Below, piece by piece: positions 45,267 through 54,280 of a stretch of 60,896 bases of DNA. The position numbers and the translations under genes are program-made. Location of the stretch: assembly GCA_029261965.1 (NCBI GenBank), contig JAJDAH010000464.1, positions 1 through 60,896 of the forward strand. Reading direction: 5' to 3'. The first letter of the stretch is position 1. Every line of letters starts with the position of its first letter. Under the pieces are notes generated by a model. It saw nothing but the letters and a program-made list of their open reading frames with translations, ran no database searches and was not told where the DNA came from. Source of the DNA: Polyangiaceae bacterium (GTDB lineage: Bacteria > Myxococcota_A > Polyangia > Polyangiales > Polyangiaceae).

Positions 45267-45420
45267 GAGTCGTTGCCCGTGCCCGTGCCCGCGTTCGCCT
45301 GGGCACCGCGTTCGTGCGGGCGCCGCGTTTTTCCGGGCGCCGCGCTCCGCTCTCGACCAAATGACCATGGCGAGGGTCGCCCGGAGGCAGTACCGCTTTG
45401 GGGGCGACATGGAGGACGAG

Positions 45421-46287
45421 ATGGATCGTGCGCGTGACCCAAGGTACGGAGCGGTCAGGCTGTGTTTGGCGCTGGCAGCGGCCTTCGTCGGCTCGCTGGC
45501 GGCCGGCGGTTGTGTCGCTGGCGGCGATTCGAGTTGTTTCGTCGGTTCGCTGGGCTGCGAGTGCACTCCCGGGGGAGCGTGCGACCCCGGTCTCACCTGT
45601 TCCGGCGGCGTGTGCGACCGCGCCTTCGGCGGCGGCGGTTCCGGCGCCGGCGCGGCGGCCAATGGCGGCAGCTCCGGCAGCGGCGGCGCGGGCCAAGGTG
45701 GCGGAGCTGCGGCGGCCGGGGGATCGGGCGGAACCGAGCCAGGTACTGGCGGCGCGAGCCCGGCGCCTATTCAGAGTTGCGAGCTCGTTTCCGGGTCGCT
45801 CGACGCTCGGAAAATCGACTCGTTGGGGCTCTGCACCGAAGCCGTGGCGTCGGTCAGCGTGTCGGTGAACAGCGAACGACTCGTCGAAATGGTCGACGGC
45901 CAGCCGTGCACGCCGGTCGAGGTGGGCCACGATTGCACGCGCACGTTCCCGGACAAGTACGAGTGCGGGGGCTGCACCTTCGAGGTTCGGGAGGGTGGCT
46001 CGACCCGCGAGGCGTGGCTCGAAACCGATTGCATCGGTGACCCGTGCGCCAAGTTCTGTTGCGCGATCCCGGGCACGACGACAGTGGACTCCGCGAGCTA
46101 CGAGCTGCCCCGCGGCGGGGGCAGCGGAGGCAGCGGCGGTGGTGGCAACGGCGGCACTGGTGGCTCTCGCCCGCCCTGCGGCTCGTGCATGGGTTGCTAT
46201 CAGAAGTGCAACATCGATTGTCTGAATTACCCCGAGCCCTGCACCGGCCCTTGCTACCAGGGTTGCGACACCTGCTGTTCGCTCTGA
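45421..46287 (+). CDS. Cys-rich lipoprotein with Gly linker
   Basis: A 288-residue exported protein. The signal ends at lipobox AAGGCVAGG. A small EGF-like or knottin-like unit follows (GCECTPGGACDPGLTCSGGVC), then a Gly/Ala linker (about 65-110) and a beta domain with paired cysteines. A C-terminal Cys cluster closes it (CGSCMGCYQKCNIDCL, CDTCCSL). ATG 45421 follows GGAGG at five bases; three earlier ATGs in frame lack such a site. No family recognised. Confidence 0.78.
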   Translation: MDRARDPRYGAVRLCLALAAAFVGSLAAGGCVAGGDSSCFVGSLGCECTPGGACDPGLTCSGGVCDRAFGGGGSGAGAAANGGSSGSGGAGQGGGAAAAGGSGGTEPGTGGASPAPIQSCELVSGSLDARKIDSLGLCTEAVASVSVSVNSERLVEMVDGQPCTPVEVGHDCTRTFPDKYECGGCTFEVREGGSTREAWLETDCIGDPCAKFCCAIPGTTTVDSASYELPRGGGSGGSGGGGNGGTGGSRPPCGSCMGCYQKCNIDCLNYPEPCTGPCYQGCDTCCSL

Positions 46288-46379
46288 GGGGGCTCCCCCA
46301 CGGTCTGGCGTGCGGCCCGTGGCCTCAGCGCCCGTCTTTCGCGGGCCGTTGAAAAACGGCTGCTACCTGCTGGGCGCGC

Positions 46380-48155
46380 TCACTCGGCGGGAGTCGACTC
46401 TGCTCCGCCGGTGCGCTTGCGCTTGATCTTGACGCCGCGCAGACCCTCTTTCACCTCGGGGTTCGTCAGCGGGTCGGTCTTGGCGCGTTCGACGGCGTCT
46501 TTTCCTTCGGTCCCGCCCAGCCGCGCCAACGCTTCACCGACGAGGACTACCGCCTCGACGAGCTCTTCTTGATCGGCCGTTGCCCGGTACAGGGCGAAGA
46601 AGATTCTCAGATGCTCGACCTCCGCGGTGGTCGCGAGCGAGCTCAGCGCCTTGGCGATCTTGAGGATGGCGGCGGGGGAATTGGCCGGATCGTTCAGGTG
46701 CTCGGCGAGCATCGGCGCTGCCCGCTTTTCTTCCATGGCGGCCAACGCTTCGGCGAGCGGGCCTACCGGCGGCGGCCGCTCGACGTCGGACAGAAAGTCG
46801 TAGTGCTTGCCGAGGGCGCCGAGCATGTAGCTCTCGCCGTTTCGCCTCTTGGCCAACAGGCTGCTCGCGGCGTCCGTCAGCGCCGGCACGGTCTGAGGAT
46901 CGCTCAACAGCTCGATCAACAGGCCGGTGACCGCGGGATCTTCCACGTCCACGAGGGCGCCGAGCAAGAACTGCTGGGCGGCGACCATTTGAGGCATGCG
47001 GAGACGGATGGCCTTGGAGATTTGCTCTCCGAGCGCCGCTGGCGCTTCATTGGCCTTCACCGTGAAAGCGCCGCCCTGCACGACGCAGGAGTCGACCTTC
47101 GAGCCGAGCTTCACCTTGCCACCCATGGCGCCGGTTTTGGCGTCGAGCAGCCACACTTCCCCTGCGGTGTCGCAGAGCGCGAAACCGCCGGTCGCTCCGG
47201 CGCCGCCGATGAGACTGTGCGGGAGCGTGCGCACCCATTCGAGCTCGCCGGTTTTGGACTCGAGGCCGATGGCGACGCGGAAGTAGGTGGCGGCGAAACG
47301 GTTGGAATCGAAGGAGGCTCCGTCAGCGGCGGGAGCCGCGTAGTAACGCACGCTGTCGCGCGCGCTCGATTGCGTCGGAGCGACGGTCGCGCCGTAGCCG
47401 AGCCACAGCGGTTCGCCCGGGAACTCTCGCTTGGGCAACGTCAGTCTCGTGCCCTGGTTGTTTACCGCCTGGGCGATCTTTTCGTCGAAGCGCACCACGC
47501 TGAGCTCGCCGAGATAGAGGTGACCGCCGAGATTGATGGCCCGACTCACCTTGTCGCGCAGGAGCAACCGCCCGATCTCGTCGCCCGAGCTGAGCTCGAT
47601 GGCGCTGACGTACTGGTTGCCCCAAGGGATGAACGCGACGCCGCCGAGGACGCCGGGCGCTCCGATCTCCGGGTCGGGCTCGAAGCTACGGACGTCGCTG
47701 CCTCCGCGGTCGATCGCGATGAACTTGCTGCCGCCGCCGGCTCGAGCACCCAGACTGACGACGGTCACCTTGCCGTCGTCGCCGGCCCCCCGGAGGGCGA
47801 GTTTGGACGACGTCCGCCAGAGTTTCTTGCCGCTTTTGGCGTCGAGGGCGAAGAGCTCGGAGCCCGTCGTGGCGACGACCACCTGCCCGGTGATGACGGG
47901 CCGGGCATCGACCTTGCCGTCGTGCGTCCACTTGGCCGATCCATCGAGCGTCGCGCCGACGAGCCCCGTCGACGTCACACCGACGGCGACGCCGGGGCCC
48001 GGAGGAAGCTTGGCTCCCGCGACGCGCTTTTGGACGTCGCTGATCGATTTACCGCCGTCGTTTTCCCACTGCGTGTTGAACGGCTTGCCTATGGGTCCGC
48101 TCGCCCCGCACGCGACCGCCAAAAGTCCGAACGTGGCGACTCTTCGCGCTCGCAT
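46380..48155 (-). CDS. PQQ-like beta-propeller lipoprotein with HEAT-like tail
   Basis: A 591-residue exported protein with lipobox LAVACGAS. Residues 40-360 form propeller blades with repeated strand pattern such as GSELFALDAKSGKKLWRTS and AIGLESKTGELEWVRTL, the PQQ/PQL hallmark (A-L-D-x-x-T/S-G-x-x-x-W). The C-terminal 200 residues are helical with HEAT-like pairs (VTGLLIELLSDPQTVPALTD). It resembles outer-membrane assembly scaffolds of the BamB kind only in fold. The ATG overlaps the stop of the upstream HEAT gene by one base (TGATG). Confidence 0.85.
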   Translation of the reverse strand: MRARRVATFGLLAVACGASGPIGKPFNTQWENDGGKSISDVQKRVAGAKLPPGPGVAVGVTSTGLVGATLDGSAKWTHDGKVDARPVITGQVVVATTGSELFALDAKSGKKLWRTSSKLALRGAGDDGKVTVVSLGARAGGGSKFIAIDRGGSDVRSFEPDPEIGAPGVLGGVAFIPWGNQYVSAIELSSGDEIGRLLLRDKVSRAINLGGHLYLGELSVVRFDEKIAQAVNNQGTRLTLPKREFPGEPLWLGYGATVAPTQSSARDSVRYYAAPAADGASFDSNRFAATYFRVAIGLESKTGELEWVRTLPHSLIGGAGATGGFALCDTAGEVWLLDAKTGAMGGKVKLGSKVDSCVVQGGAFTVKANEAPAALGEQISKAIRLRMPQMVAAQQFLLGALVDVEDPAVTGLLIELLSDPQTVPALTDAASSLLAKRRNGESYMLGALGKHYDFLSDVERPPPVGPLAEALAAMEEKRAAPMLAEHLNDPANSPAAILKIAKALSSLATTAEVEHLRIFFALYRATADQEELVEAVVLVGEALARLGGTEGKDAVERAKTDPLTNPEVKEGLRGVKIKRKRTGGAESTPAE

Positions 48156-49000
48156 CAATTCTCGCCTCCGCCGCCGGACTGCTTGGCGGCCTGTTGGATC
48201 GCCTTCTTGACGTCGGCGCTCCAGTCGTCGGGCCAACGCTCGGCGACGTCCGCGAGGAACGTTCCCGCTTCGACCGTGCCGAGCTCGCGCAAGCGACCTA
48301 CGATTTTCATCTTCTCGCCGTCGTCGAGCTCCTTGGGCGAGCGGAACAAGATTTGGTCGAGACCGCCGGACATGACGTCGAACGGAAACCGCGTGAGGCG
48401 GTCGAGGAACTTCTCGCAGTCCGCCGGAGCACACATCTGTCCGATTGACGTCGCGGCTTCGTGCACGCGGTGGTCGAAAGCTACGAACAGATCCGGAAGC
48501 GCCTCTTTGGCGCCGAGCTCGCCGAGGCCGCTGGCGGCCACGCCGCGCACCAAGGCGTCTTTGCTTCTGAGGGCGCGCCGGAGCGCCCGGACGGCAACCG
48601 GGCCCTTGGTCTTCAACAGCGCTTTGACGGCTTCGCGGCGAACCTTCGAGATGCGATGGCGTGCGTAGGGCGCGATGGCCTGGCTCGACGAGATCTGTCG
48701 AAGACTGCCAGTGGTCTTGAGCACGAGGCTCAATAGCTCCGCCGTGCTGCCCCGGCCGAGGAAGGCCTCGAGCAGTGGAGCCGCGGCTTTTCCTCCGTCG
48801 CCCGCCGCCTGGATGGTCGCGACCGCCGCCCGGATCTCCGCCGGTTGGCTGCTTTCCAGCTGCTTCTTCAGCCGGTCGAGGTCGAGCTTGGCGGGAGCTT
48901 CTTCCTTGGGCTTCTTTTGTGCTTGCGCGGGTGAGGTCGGAACGAGCGCCGCGATGGTCGCGGCGGACAGGAGCGCAGCCTTCAACACGGAACGGATCAT
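48155..49000 (-). CDS. Secreted HEAT-repeat protein
   Basis: A 281-residue exported protein with a signal peptide ending near TSPAQAQ. HEAT-like helical repeats follow (about 50-250): AEIRAAVATIQAAGDGGKA, KVRREAVKALLKTKGPVAV, DALVRGVAASGLGELGAKE. HEAT repeats scaffold protein interactions. Its stop is fused to the start of the propeller gene (TGATG), so the two are made together and probably interact; that is inference. Confidence 0.85.
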   Translation of the reverse strand: MIRSVLKAALLSAATIAALVPTSPAQAQKKPKEEAPAKLDLDRLKKQLESSQPAEIRAAVATIQAAGDGGKAAAPLLEAFLGRGSTAELLSLVLKTTGSLRQISSSQAIAPYARHRISKVRREAVKALLKTKGPVAVRALRRALRSKDALVRGVAASGLGELGAKEALPDLFVAFDHRVHEAATSIGQMCAPADCEKFLDRLTRFPFDVMSGGLDQILFRSPKELDDGEKMKIVGRLRELGTVEAGTFLADVAERWPDDWSADVKKAIQQAAKQSGGGGEN

Positions 49001-49087
49001 CGCTATCGTCCCTCCTTAGCGCCGCCCGATGTAGCTTTTCGCCCCGATTCGAGCAAGCTCGGTGGCTCGGCGGCAGCGACCCGAACG

Positions 49088-49756
49088 ATGCCCAACGAGA
49101 GAATCCCCGAAATTCCCGCGATTCGGCTCCAGAGCACCGGTGAGCTCGATGGTCGTGCGGAGGGTTTTCTGCGGGTGATCCGTCGCCGATACTTGGCTCA
49201 CTATCCCTCCGGGCAGACCAGTGAGCCTTTTGTTTACGACGAGGTCGGTCGTCGCGCCCTCGACGCTGCGGTGATCGCGGCCCACTTTCGGACCTCGGAA
49301 GGGGTTCGTCACGTCTACCTCCGGAGCGCTGTTCGCCCGCCGGTCGCTTCGAGGTCGGCTTTTGCGACCCACGAAGCCCCTCACACGGGCAGCCTCTGGG
49401 AGCTGCCGGCTGGACTGGTGGAGCCCGACGAGAATCGCCCAGGCGGCGCCCCGCAAACCGCGCGCCGCGAGCTTCACGAGGAGCTCGGGTTCGAGGTGGA
49501 CGTCGACCGGGTGCGAGCGCTCGGGCCGTCGACGTTTCCCACCCCGGGTGTGCTGGCCGAGCGGCACTTTTTTTTCGAGGTCGAAGTCGACCCCACCCGT
49601 CGAGGGGAGCCGGTGCTCGACGGGAGCGCGCTCGAAGTGGGTGCCGCAATCGTGGACCTCCCCGTCGGCGAAGCCCTCGAACTCTGCCGCAGAGGAATCA
49701 TCGAGGATTCGAAAACCGAGCTCGGCTTGCGTCGACTCGCGGAGCTCGACCGATGA
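49088..49756 (+). CDS. Nudix hydrolase
   Basis: A 222-residue cytosolic Nudix protein. The Nudix box begins ELPAGLVEPDE and ends RRELHEELGFEV. The spacing between the first Gly-Glu and the RE-x-x-E-E-L-G part is three to four residues longer than the classic box, a mild oddity seen in some ADP-ribose-type enzymes. Expected to hydrolyse a nucleoside diphosphate linked to another group. Its stop overlaps the NAD kinase start by 4 bp (ATGA), which suggests work on NAD-related dinucleotides. Confidence 0.9.
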   Translation: MPNERIPEIPAIRLQSTGELDGRAEGFLRVIRRRYLAHYPSGQTSEPFVYDEVGRRALDAAVIAAHFRTSEGVRHVYLRSAVRPPVASRSAFATHEAPHTGSLWELPAGLVEPDENRPGGAPQTARRELHEELGFEVDVDRVRALGPSTFPTPGVLAERHFFFEVEVDPTRRGEPVLDGSALEVGAAIVDLPVGEALELCRRGIIEDSKTELGLRRLAELDR

Positions 49757-50658
49757 ACGGACCGCGAGTCGTCGTCGTCGCCAAGCGCTCGGCGTGGGAC
49801 CGCTACGTCGAAGAAGAGGCCGATCCGCGTGTGCGCATGCTGTTCAAGCGCCGGGATCCGAGCGTCGCCCGCTGGAAAGCTGCCCACGACGAAAACCGTC
49901 GCACCATCGAGACCGTGCTCGAGTCCCTCGAAAAACTGGGCGCGCGCACGGTGCTGATCCAGGACGCCCACGTCACGTTCGACACGAGCGATGCGGAGCT
50001 GGTGGTCAGCGTCGGTGGGGACGGGACGCTGCTCGCGGCCTCTCACAACGTCGACGACGTACCGATTCTGGGCGTCAACAGCTCTCCAAAGCACAGCGTT
50101 GGTTTTTTCAGCGCGGCGAGGCCGTCGAACGTTCACCAGAAGCTCGTCAGGTCGCTCGAAGGCAAGGCCAAGAGCGTCAAGCTCTCGAGGATGCAGGTCG
50201 AAGTGGATGGCCGCGTGCGATCGCGACGGGTGTTGAACGACGCGCTCTTCAGCCACGCTTCGCCTGCCGCGACCTCTCGGTACATCATCAAAGTGGGGCG
50301 CCGCAGCGAAGAGCAACGATCGAGCGGGATCTGGGTCGGACCGGCCGCCGGATCGACCGCCGCGATCCGCTCGGCGGGTGGTCGCATTCTTCCGCTCACC
50401 TCGCGAAAGCTCCAGCTCATCGTCCGCGAGCCCTACGAGGCGAATGGACGCCCCTATCGACTGCTGCGGGTGCTCATCGACGAGGGGCAGAGCGTTGCCG
50501 TGCACAGCAAGATCCGCGCGGCGCTCTATCTCGACGGGCCCTACAAAGAGGTCGGCGTGCCCATCGGTGCCACCGTGAAGTTCCGGGAATCGGACCAACC
50601 CCTGCACGTGGTCGGTTTGACGCGCCGGGTGACGCAACCTCGAGCCGGCAAGCGCTGA
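49753..50658 (+). CDS. nadK: NAD kinase
   Basis: A 301-residue cytosolic kinase that phosphorylates NAD to NADP. The catalytic GGDGT motif is at 88-92 (SVGGDGTLLAASHNV). NDALFSHAS corresponds to the conserved N-E/D nucleotide region, and SGIWVGPAAGSTAAIRSAGG matches the substrate loop (usual form S-T-G-x-T-A-Y-x-x-S-A-G-G). The usual LNE/LND motif is here VLND. Coupled to the Nudix gene by an ATGA overlap. Confidence 0.88.
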   Translation: MNGPRVVVVAKRSAWDRYVEEEADPRVRMLFKRRDPSVARWKAAHDENRRTIETVLESLEKLGARTVLIQDAHVTFDTSDAELVVSVGGDGTLLAASHNVDDVPILGVNSSPKHSVGFFSAARPSNVHQKLVRSLEGKAKSVKLSRMQVEVDGRVRSRRVLNDALFSHASPAATSRYIIKVGRRSEEQRSSGIWVGPAAGSTAAIRSAGGRILPLTSRKLQLIVREPYEANGRPYRLLRVLIDEGQSVAVHSKIRAALYLDGPYKEVGVPIGATVKFRESDQPLHVVGLTRRVTQPRAGKR

Positions 50659-50717
50659 GCATCGCTCGGCGTTTAGCCTCGTGCCTCGGGAGCGGCTATG
50701 ATCGCTCGGTGACGGGG

Positions 50718-51716
50718 ATGCGACGGATCGCGGCCAAAGTGCTGGGGGCTGCCATCGCCAGTCTGACGCTGGGCTGCACTTCCGGCGCGGACGAGGATAC
50801 GACGTGTGCTCGGAGCAGTCGCACGACCCCGGGGGTGTTCGATCGCGCGCGCTTTGCGCACTTCGATGGCGACTTCACGTGCCTCTTGGATTGCGGCGGC
50901 GTAGAGGAGCCAATCGCCGAGCGGTCGCGGCACGAGATCTTGGTCTTCAATCGCGCTCAGCTGCCGGAATTCGTCGTCAGTACTCCGACTCCCGAGATCG
51001 CCGAGTTCACGTTCACCGGCGACGCGGACAACGTCACGGTCGAGACGAAACGATCGGGCACCGCGGTGCTCGAGCTTCGGGACTTGGCCGGGGTCTTGAT
51101 CGACTACGTCGAGCTCGACGTGCAGCCGGTAGCTCGAGTCGAAGTGGTCGGCCCAGACTTCGGCGACACTCTCACGGTGATGAACGGCGGCGCCGTCCAG
51201 GTGGACGTCGACACCTTCGATGCCAACGGCTGCCCGATGTTCGGCGTCGGGAGCGTCGACTACTCGCTCGGCGGCGGACTCGACGCGACCGGGGTTTCGC
51301 TCGTCGACGCGTACACGACGATCAGTCTCTCGGGTCAGGTAGAAGGCCAAGAGTCCGTAGTCGTCGGGGCTGCTCGACAGGGCGACGGCGTGCTCGAAGC
51401 TCGTGCGGTGAGCGGGGCGTCGGTGAGCGTGCCGCTCTCCGTCGTGACCGCAGACGCCGTTTCCGCGATCACGTTGAGCGGTGAGGGCGCCGCCGTCGTC
51501 GGTCAGCCCTACTTCGTCGACGCGCTCGCGCGAACGAGCAGCGATGAGAGGGTGTACTCGCCGGAGTGTACTTGGGCCATCGACCCGCCCGGCCAGGTCA
51601 CTCTCGACAGCGAGTCGCGGGACAGCGCCGTCGTGACGGCAACCGCTGCGGCGACCGCGATGGTCAATTGCTCCGTGGGCCCGGCGATGGCGGGACTCGG
51701 CGTGACCTTCGAATGA
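50718..51716 (+). CDS. Lipoprotein with Ig-like/strand-rich body
   Basis: A 332-residue exported protein. Lipobox LTLGCTSG is followed by a short Cys-containing segment (TCLLDCGGVEEP) and then a mostly beta-strand body (FTFTGDADNVTVETKRSGTA, VLIDYVELDVQPVARVEV) with features of Ig-like surface domains. No catalytic motif. ATG 50718 is chosen; GTG 50709 is possible. Its stop overlaps the start of the next gene by 4 bp. Confidence 0.8.
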   Translation: MRRIAAKVLGAAIASLTLGCTSGADEDTTCARSSRTTPGVFDRARFAHFDGDFTCLLDCGGVEEPIAERSRHEILVFNRAQLPEFVVSTPTPEIAEFTFTGDADNVTVETKRSGTAVLELRDLAGVLIDYVELDVQPVARVEVVGPDFGDTLTVMNGGAVQVDVDTFDANGCPMFGVGSVDYSLGGGLDATGVSLVDAYTTISLSGQVEGQESVVVGAARQGDGVLEARAVSGASVSVPLSVVTADAVSAITLSGEGAAVVGQPYFVDALARTSSDERVYSPECTWAIDPPGQVTLDSESRDSAVVTATAAATAMVNCSVGPAMAGLGVTFE

Positions 51717-53143
51717 GCAACGAGGTGTGTCGCCCGAAGCTCGCTCGTGCGTTCGTTCTTGGTGCCGGCGTCGTCGTCGGGGCGTGGAGCACGGGCGCCA
51801 GCGCTGCCGAGCCGCAGGTGTTTTCAGTCGTCTCGTCCGCGGTCGACCCCGCAGTTTTGCTCCTTCGCACGACCACCCACAACTTCCTCTCGCGGGATGG
51901 CGGCAGCAGCTGGGGGTTTCTCTGCCAGCAAGCGGTCGGGTATCGAACCGACGAGATCCCCAGCTTTGGCATCACCCAGACGGGTACGCTCCTAGCGGCC
52001 ACCTTCACCGGACTGTCCACGAGCTACGACGGGGCCTGCCAGTGGCTCCCCGCCGAAGGGCCGCTCGGAACGATGGTGATGGCGGACGTGGTGGTGGATC
52101 CCTCCGAGCCGAGTCGGGCATTCGCGGTCGTCGGTGCGCAGCGATTCCCGGATCCGGGGTTTCTGAACCAAGTGCATCTTTCCTCTGACGACGCGCGTAG
52201 TTGGAACCAGCTCGGCGACGACTTTTCGGTCGAGCCGTATTTGACCGAAGTCGCGATATCGCCCTCGGATTCGGACGTCGTCTATTTGCTTTCCAAGGGC
52301 TCGGAAGTGACGACGCTGCATCGCTCGGGCGATCGTGGTCGCAGCTGGCAGGAGAATCTCGTGCCGTTCGCGGGACCGCGTCACAACGCGTACTTCTCGG
52401 AGATTCATCCCGCGGATCCGTCGAGCGTTCTGATCCGCATTCAGGGGCGAGTCCCCGACGCCGCGATCGCTCCGAGTGTTCGCGCCGACGATTCGGTTTT
52501 GCTCACCCCCGACGGCGGCGAGACTTGGACGGTCGTGTTTGCGGCGGACGCACGGGTGGCGGGGGCCGTCTTCGTCGACGATGGTGTCGTCGTCGGAGTA
52601 GGTGACCGCGAGGTGGCCATCGACGTCGTGGTGGATCCGGCGGCGTTCGGCGTCTGGCGCGCTACGGCGTTGACCGGGACCTTCGAGCGCATGTCGAGCA
52701 CGCCGCTCGTCTGCCTCGAGCGCGCGCCGACCGGGCTCTACGCTTGCGCCACCGCCGGGGCGGCGTCGTGGGATTTCGCCCATTCGAGCAACTCCGGAGC
52801 GACGTTCGAGCCGCTGTTTTCTTTTCGCGACGTCGCAGCCCCGCTCCCTTGCGCGGAGGGCTCGACCTACGAAACCTATTGCCGAGGCAGCTGGGTGACT
52901 CATTGCCAAGAGCGGTCGAGCTCACAATGCGACTTCGACGCCGCCCGAGGCGACGTGTCTGTCGTCGAATCGGCGGACGCCACCCGTGGGCCGCGGGGAG
53001 CTCCCGATGACTCCGTGGGCGAGGGGGGCTGCGCCACGAGGTCGGGCACACGTCAGGCTGGGGCGTGGCTCCTCGCGGTCGTGCTCGCGGCTTTCGCGGG
53101 CGCGCCGTCCCGGCGCCGTTCCCCTGCCGCCACAGGTGTCTGA
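51713..53143 (+). CDS. Secreted BNR/Asp-box propeller protein
   Basis: A 476-residue exported protein with a signal peptide (GAWSTGASAAE). It contains repeated Asp-box motifs of sialidase/vortilin type: SRDGGSSW, SSDDARSW and TPDGGETW, plus DRGRSW in the middle. That fits a beta-propeller rather than an enzyme with known residues. The C-terminus has GCATRSG, a hydrophobic helix and RRR, a degenerate MYXO-CTERM-like anchor. Translationally coupled (ATGA) to the preceding lipoprotein, so they may act together at the surface. Confidence 0.85.
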   Translation: MSNEVCRPKLARAFVLGAGVVVGAWSTGASAAEPQVFSVVSSAVDPAVLLLRTTTHNFLSRDGGSSWGFLCQQAVGYRTDEIPSFGITQTGTLLAATFTGLSTSYDGACQWLPAEGPLGTMVMADVVVDPSEPSRAFAVVGAQRFPDPGFLNQVHLSSDDARSWNQLGDDFSVEPYLTEVAISPSDSDVVYLLSKGSEVTTLHRSGDRGRSWQENLVPFAGPRHNAYFSEIHPADPSSVLIRIQGRVPDAAIAPSVRADDSVLLTPDGGETWTVVFAADARVAGAVFVDDGVVVGVGDREVAIDVVVDPAAFGVWRATALTGTFERMSSTPLVCLERAPTGLYACATAGAASWDFAHSSNSGATFEPLFSFRDVAAPLPCAEGSTYETYCRGSWVTHCQERSSSQCDFDAARGDVSVVESADATRGPRGAPDDSVGEGGCATRSGTRQAGAWLLAVVLAAFAGAPSRRRSPAATGV

Positions 53144-53148
53144 GCCAC

Positions 53149-53184
53149 AAAAAAGTCAGGCGACGATGTCACTCGCCGCCTGAC
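53149..53184 (-). terminator. Rho-independent terminator
   Basis: Read leftward, the hairpin has arms GTCAGGCGGCGA and TCGTCGCCTGAC (eleven of twelve pairs) followed by six U. It ends the PHM-like remnant gene transcript. It starts 6 bp after the stop of the rightward propeller gene. Confidence 0.88.
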
Positions 53185-53235
53185 CACCCCCCGCGCTCCC
53201 CCTCTCCCCCTCTCCCCCCGCGTCCCCTCCGCCTC
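53185..53235 (+). other. Polypyrimidine tract
   Basis: About 50 bases of nearly pure C/T on the plus strand lie between two convergent genes and just right of the terminator. It has no coding content. Such purine/pyrimidine tracts can form triplex or slipped structures; no role is evident. Confidence 0.8.
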
Positions 53236-53291
53236 TATGCGTCGACGTTTTCTTTTTCGACGAAGAGTGTGGCGCGTAGTCTTCTTGCCCT

Positions 53292-54086
53292 CTACATGCA
53301 GCGAGCGCCCGCGTTGCTGACGGTGCCTTTGTCGGCCTCGAAGCGCACGGACCGTTCGGGTCCGAAGTCGAGCATGCCCACCACGGTGAAGGCCGGCGGA
53401 ACCGTGCAGACGTTCGCGTCGAGCACGATGTCGTCCATGTTCACGGCCACGTCCGCTGAATCCGCCATGAAGACTCCCTGATGCCGCTCGACCGGCCCGG
53501 TGGCGTTGCTCAGTTGCAAACGCGCTCCGGCGTCGACGGGCATGTCCGTCGTGTTGTGCAAGTCGAGCTGGACCATGAGCACGGTGCCGGCGGGGATCCA
53601 GAAAGCCTTGCCGTCGCTGAGCGAGCGCTCTTCGGTCGTCGCGTCAGCGTGGTAGACGATGCCCGCGTTGTGCGTGCCCTCGAGCGAGCCGCAGTCGTAG
53701 GTCTGACCAGCGTCGATGCCGGCCGCGCCGAAGTTCTCCGGTGAGAAGTTCGTGGCGTGCAGCACGAGACCGTCGAGGTCGCCGATCGCGGCGTGGCGGA
53801 AGACTTGAACCTCGGAGTCGTAGTCCGGCATGACGACGTACTTGCAGAGCGAGGCCTGCTCGCCGGCGCCGACGGTGCCGTCGATGTCGATTTGCACCCC
53901 GTGGTAACCGTGCACCGAGAGCCCGCTACCGCCGTAGGGCATGGCCTCGTCGGTCGGCGCTTCCGGACTGCCGTTGGCGCAGCCGGTGGCGAGGGCGGCG
54001 ACGGTGGCGAGAGCGGCGAGGGCGGTACGGGCGGTACGGGCGGTACGGGCGGTGCGGGCGGTGGTGCTGCTTTTGGGTGCGGACAT
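53292..54086 (-). CDS. PHM-like single-domain lipoprotein lacking copper ligands
   Basis: A 264-residue exported protein. The lipobox is LATGCANG, and a TARTART repeat lies in the signal region. It aligns by eye with the N-terminal half of 27845-29113: AGEQASLCKYVVMPDYD beside GENRLECVYLEMPNDDD, and MVQLDLHNTTDMP beside AVELHYINTTSEP. The paired His is replaced (only His110 in LVLHAT remains) and the second CuM domain is absent. It is probably a non-catalytic relative. ATG 54086 follows GGAG. Terminated by the hairpin at 53149-53184. Confidence 0.78.
   Translation of the reverse strand: MSAPKSSTTARTARTARTARTALAALATVAALATGCANGSPEAPTDEAMPYGGSGLSVHGYHGVQIDIDGTVGAGEQASLCKYVVMPDYDSEVQVFRHAAIGDLDGLVLHATNFSPENFGAAGIDAGQTYDCGSLEGTHNAGIVYHADATTEERSLSDGKAFWIPAGTVLMVQLDLHNTTDMPVDAGARLQLSNATGPVERHQGVFMADSADVAVNMDDIVLDANVCTVPPAFTVVGMLDFGPERSVRFEADKGTVSNAGARCM
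54021..54065 (-). repeat. 9-bp tandem repeat in signal-peptide region
   Basis: Five 9-bp units (GGCGGTACG and variants) encode a TAR repeat at the N-terminus. Copy changes would alter the charge of the signal region while keeping frame. Confidence 0.88.
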
Positions 54087-54182
54087 TTTCTGATTCTCCG
54101 TTGTGGTTGCGTTCTCAAGTGCAGCCCGCGTGCCAACCGGAGGAAGGGCAAAAACGCCCGCTTTTAGGGCCTCTTCCGTTCG

Positions 54183-54232
54183 GTGTTCAACCCTCGAAAC
54201 ACCCATGTGTTCAACGGGCTGAACACCGTTCA
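54183..54232. promoter_or_regulatory. Cluster of GTTCA half-sites
   Basis: GTGTTCA occurs at 54183 and 54207. The second forms an inverted repeat with TGAACAC (54220-54226), which itself overlaps TGAAC-acc-GTTCA. The cluster lies about 100-145 bp upstream of the PHM-like remnant gene and downstream of the archaemetzincin stop, so an operator or weak terminator are both possible. Confidence 0.4.
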
Positions 54233-54280
54233 GGAGCTTGCACAGCGGCAAATGGCCCGCCTCGAGCTACCGGAGGGGCA

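Noticed and set aside
54220-54232. TGAAC-acc-GTTCA resembling a myxobacterial LexA box
   Set aside because: One base too short against the consensus I recall for Myxococcus LexA, and the adjacent genes are not SOS genes.
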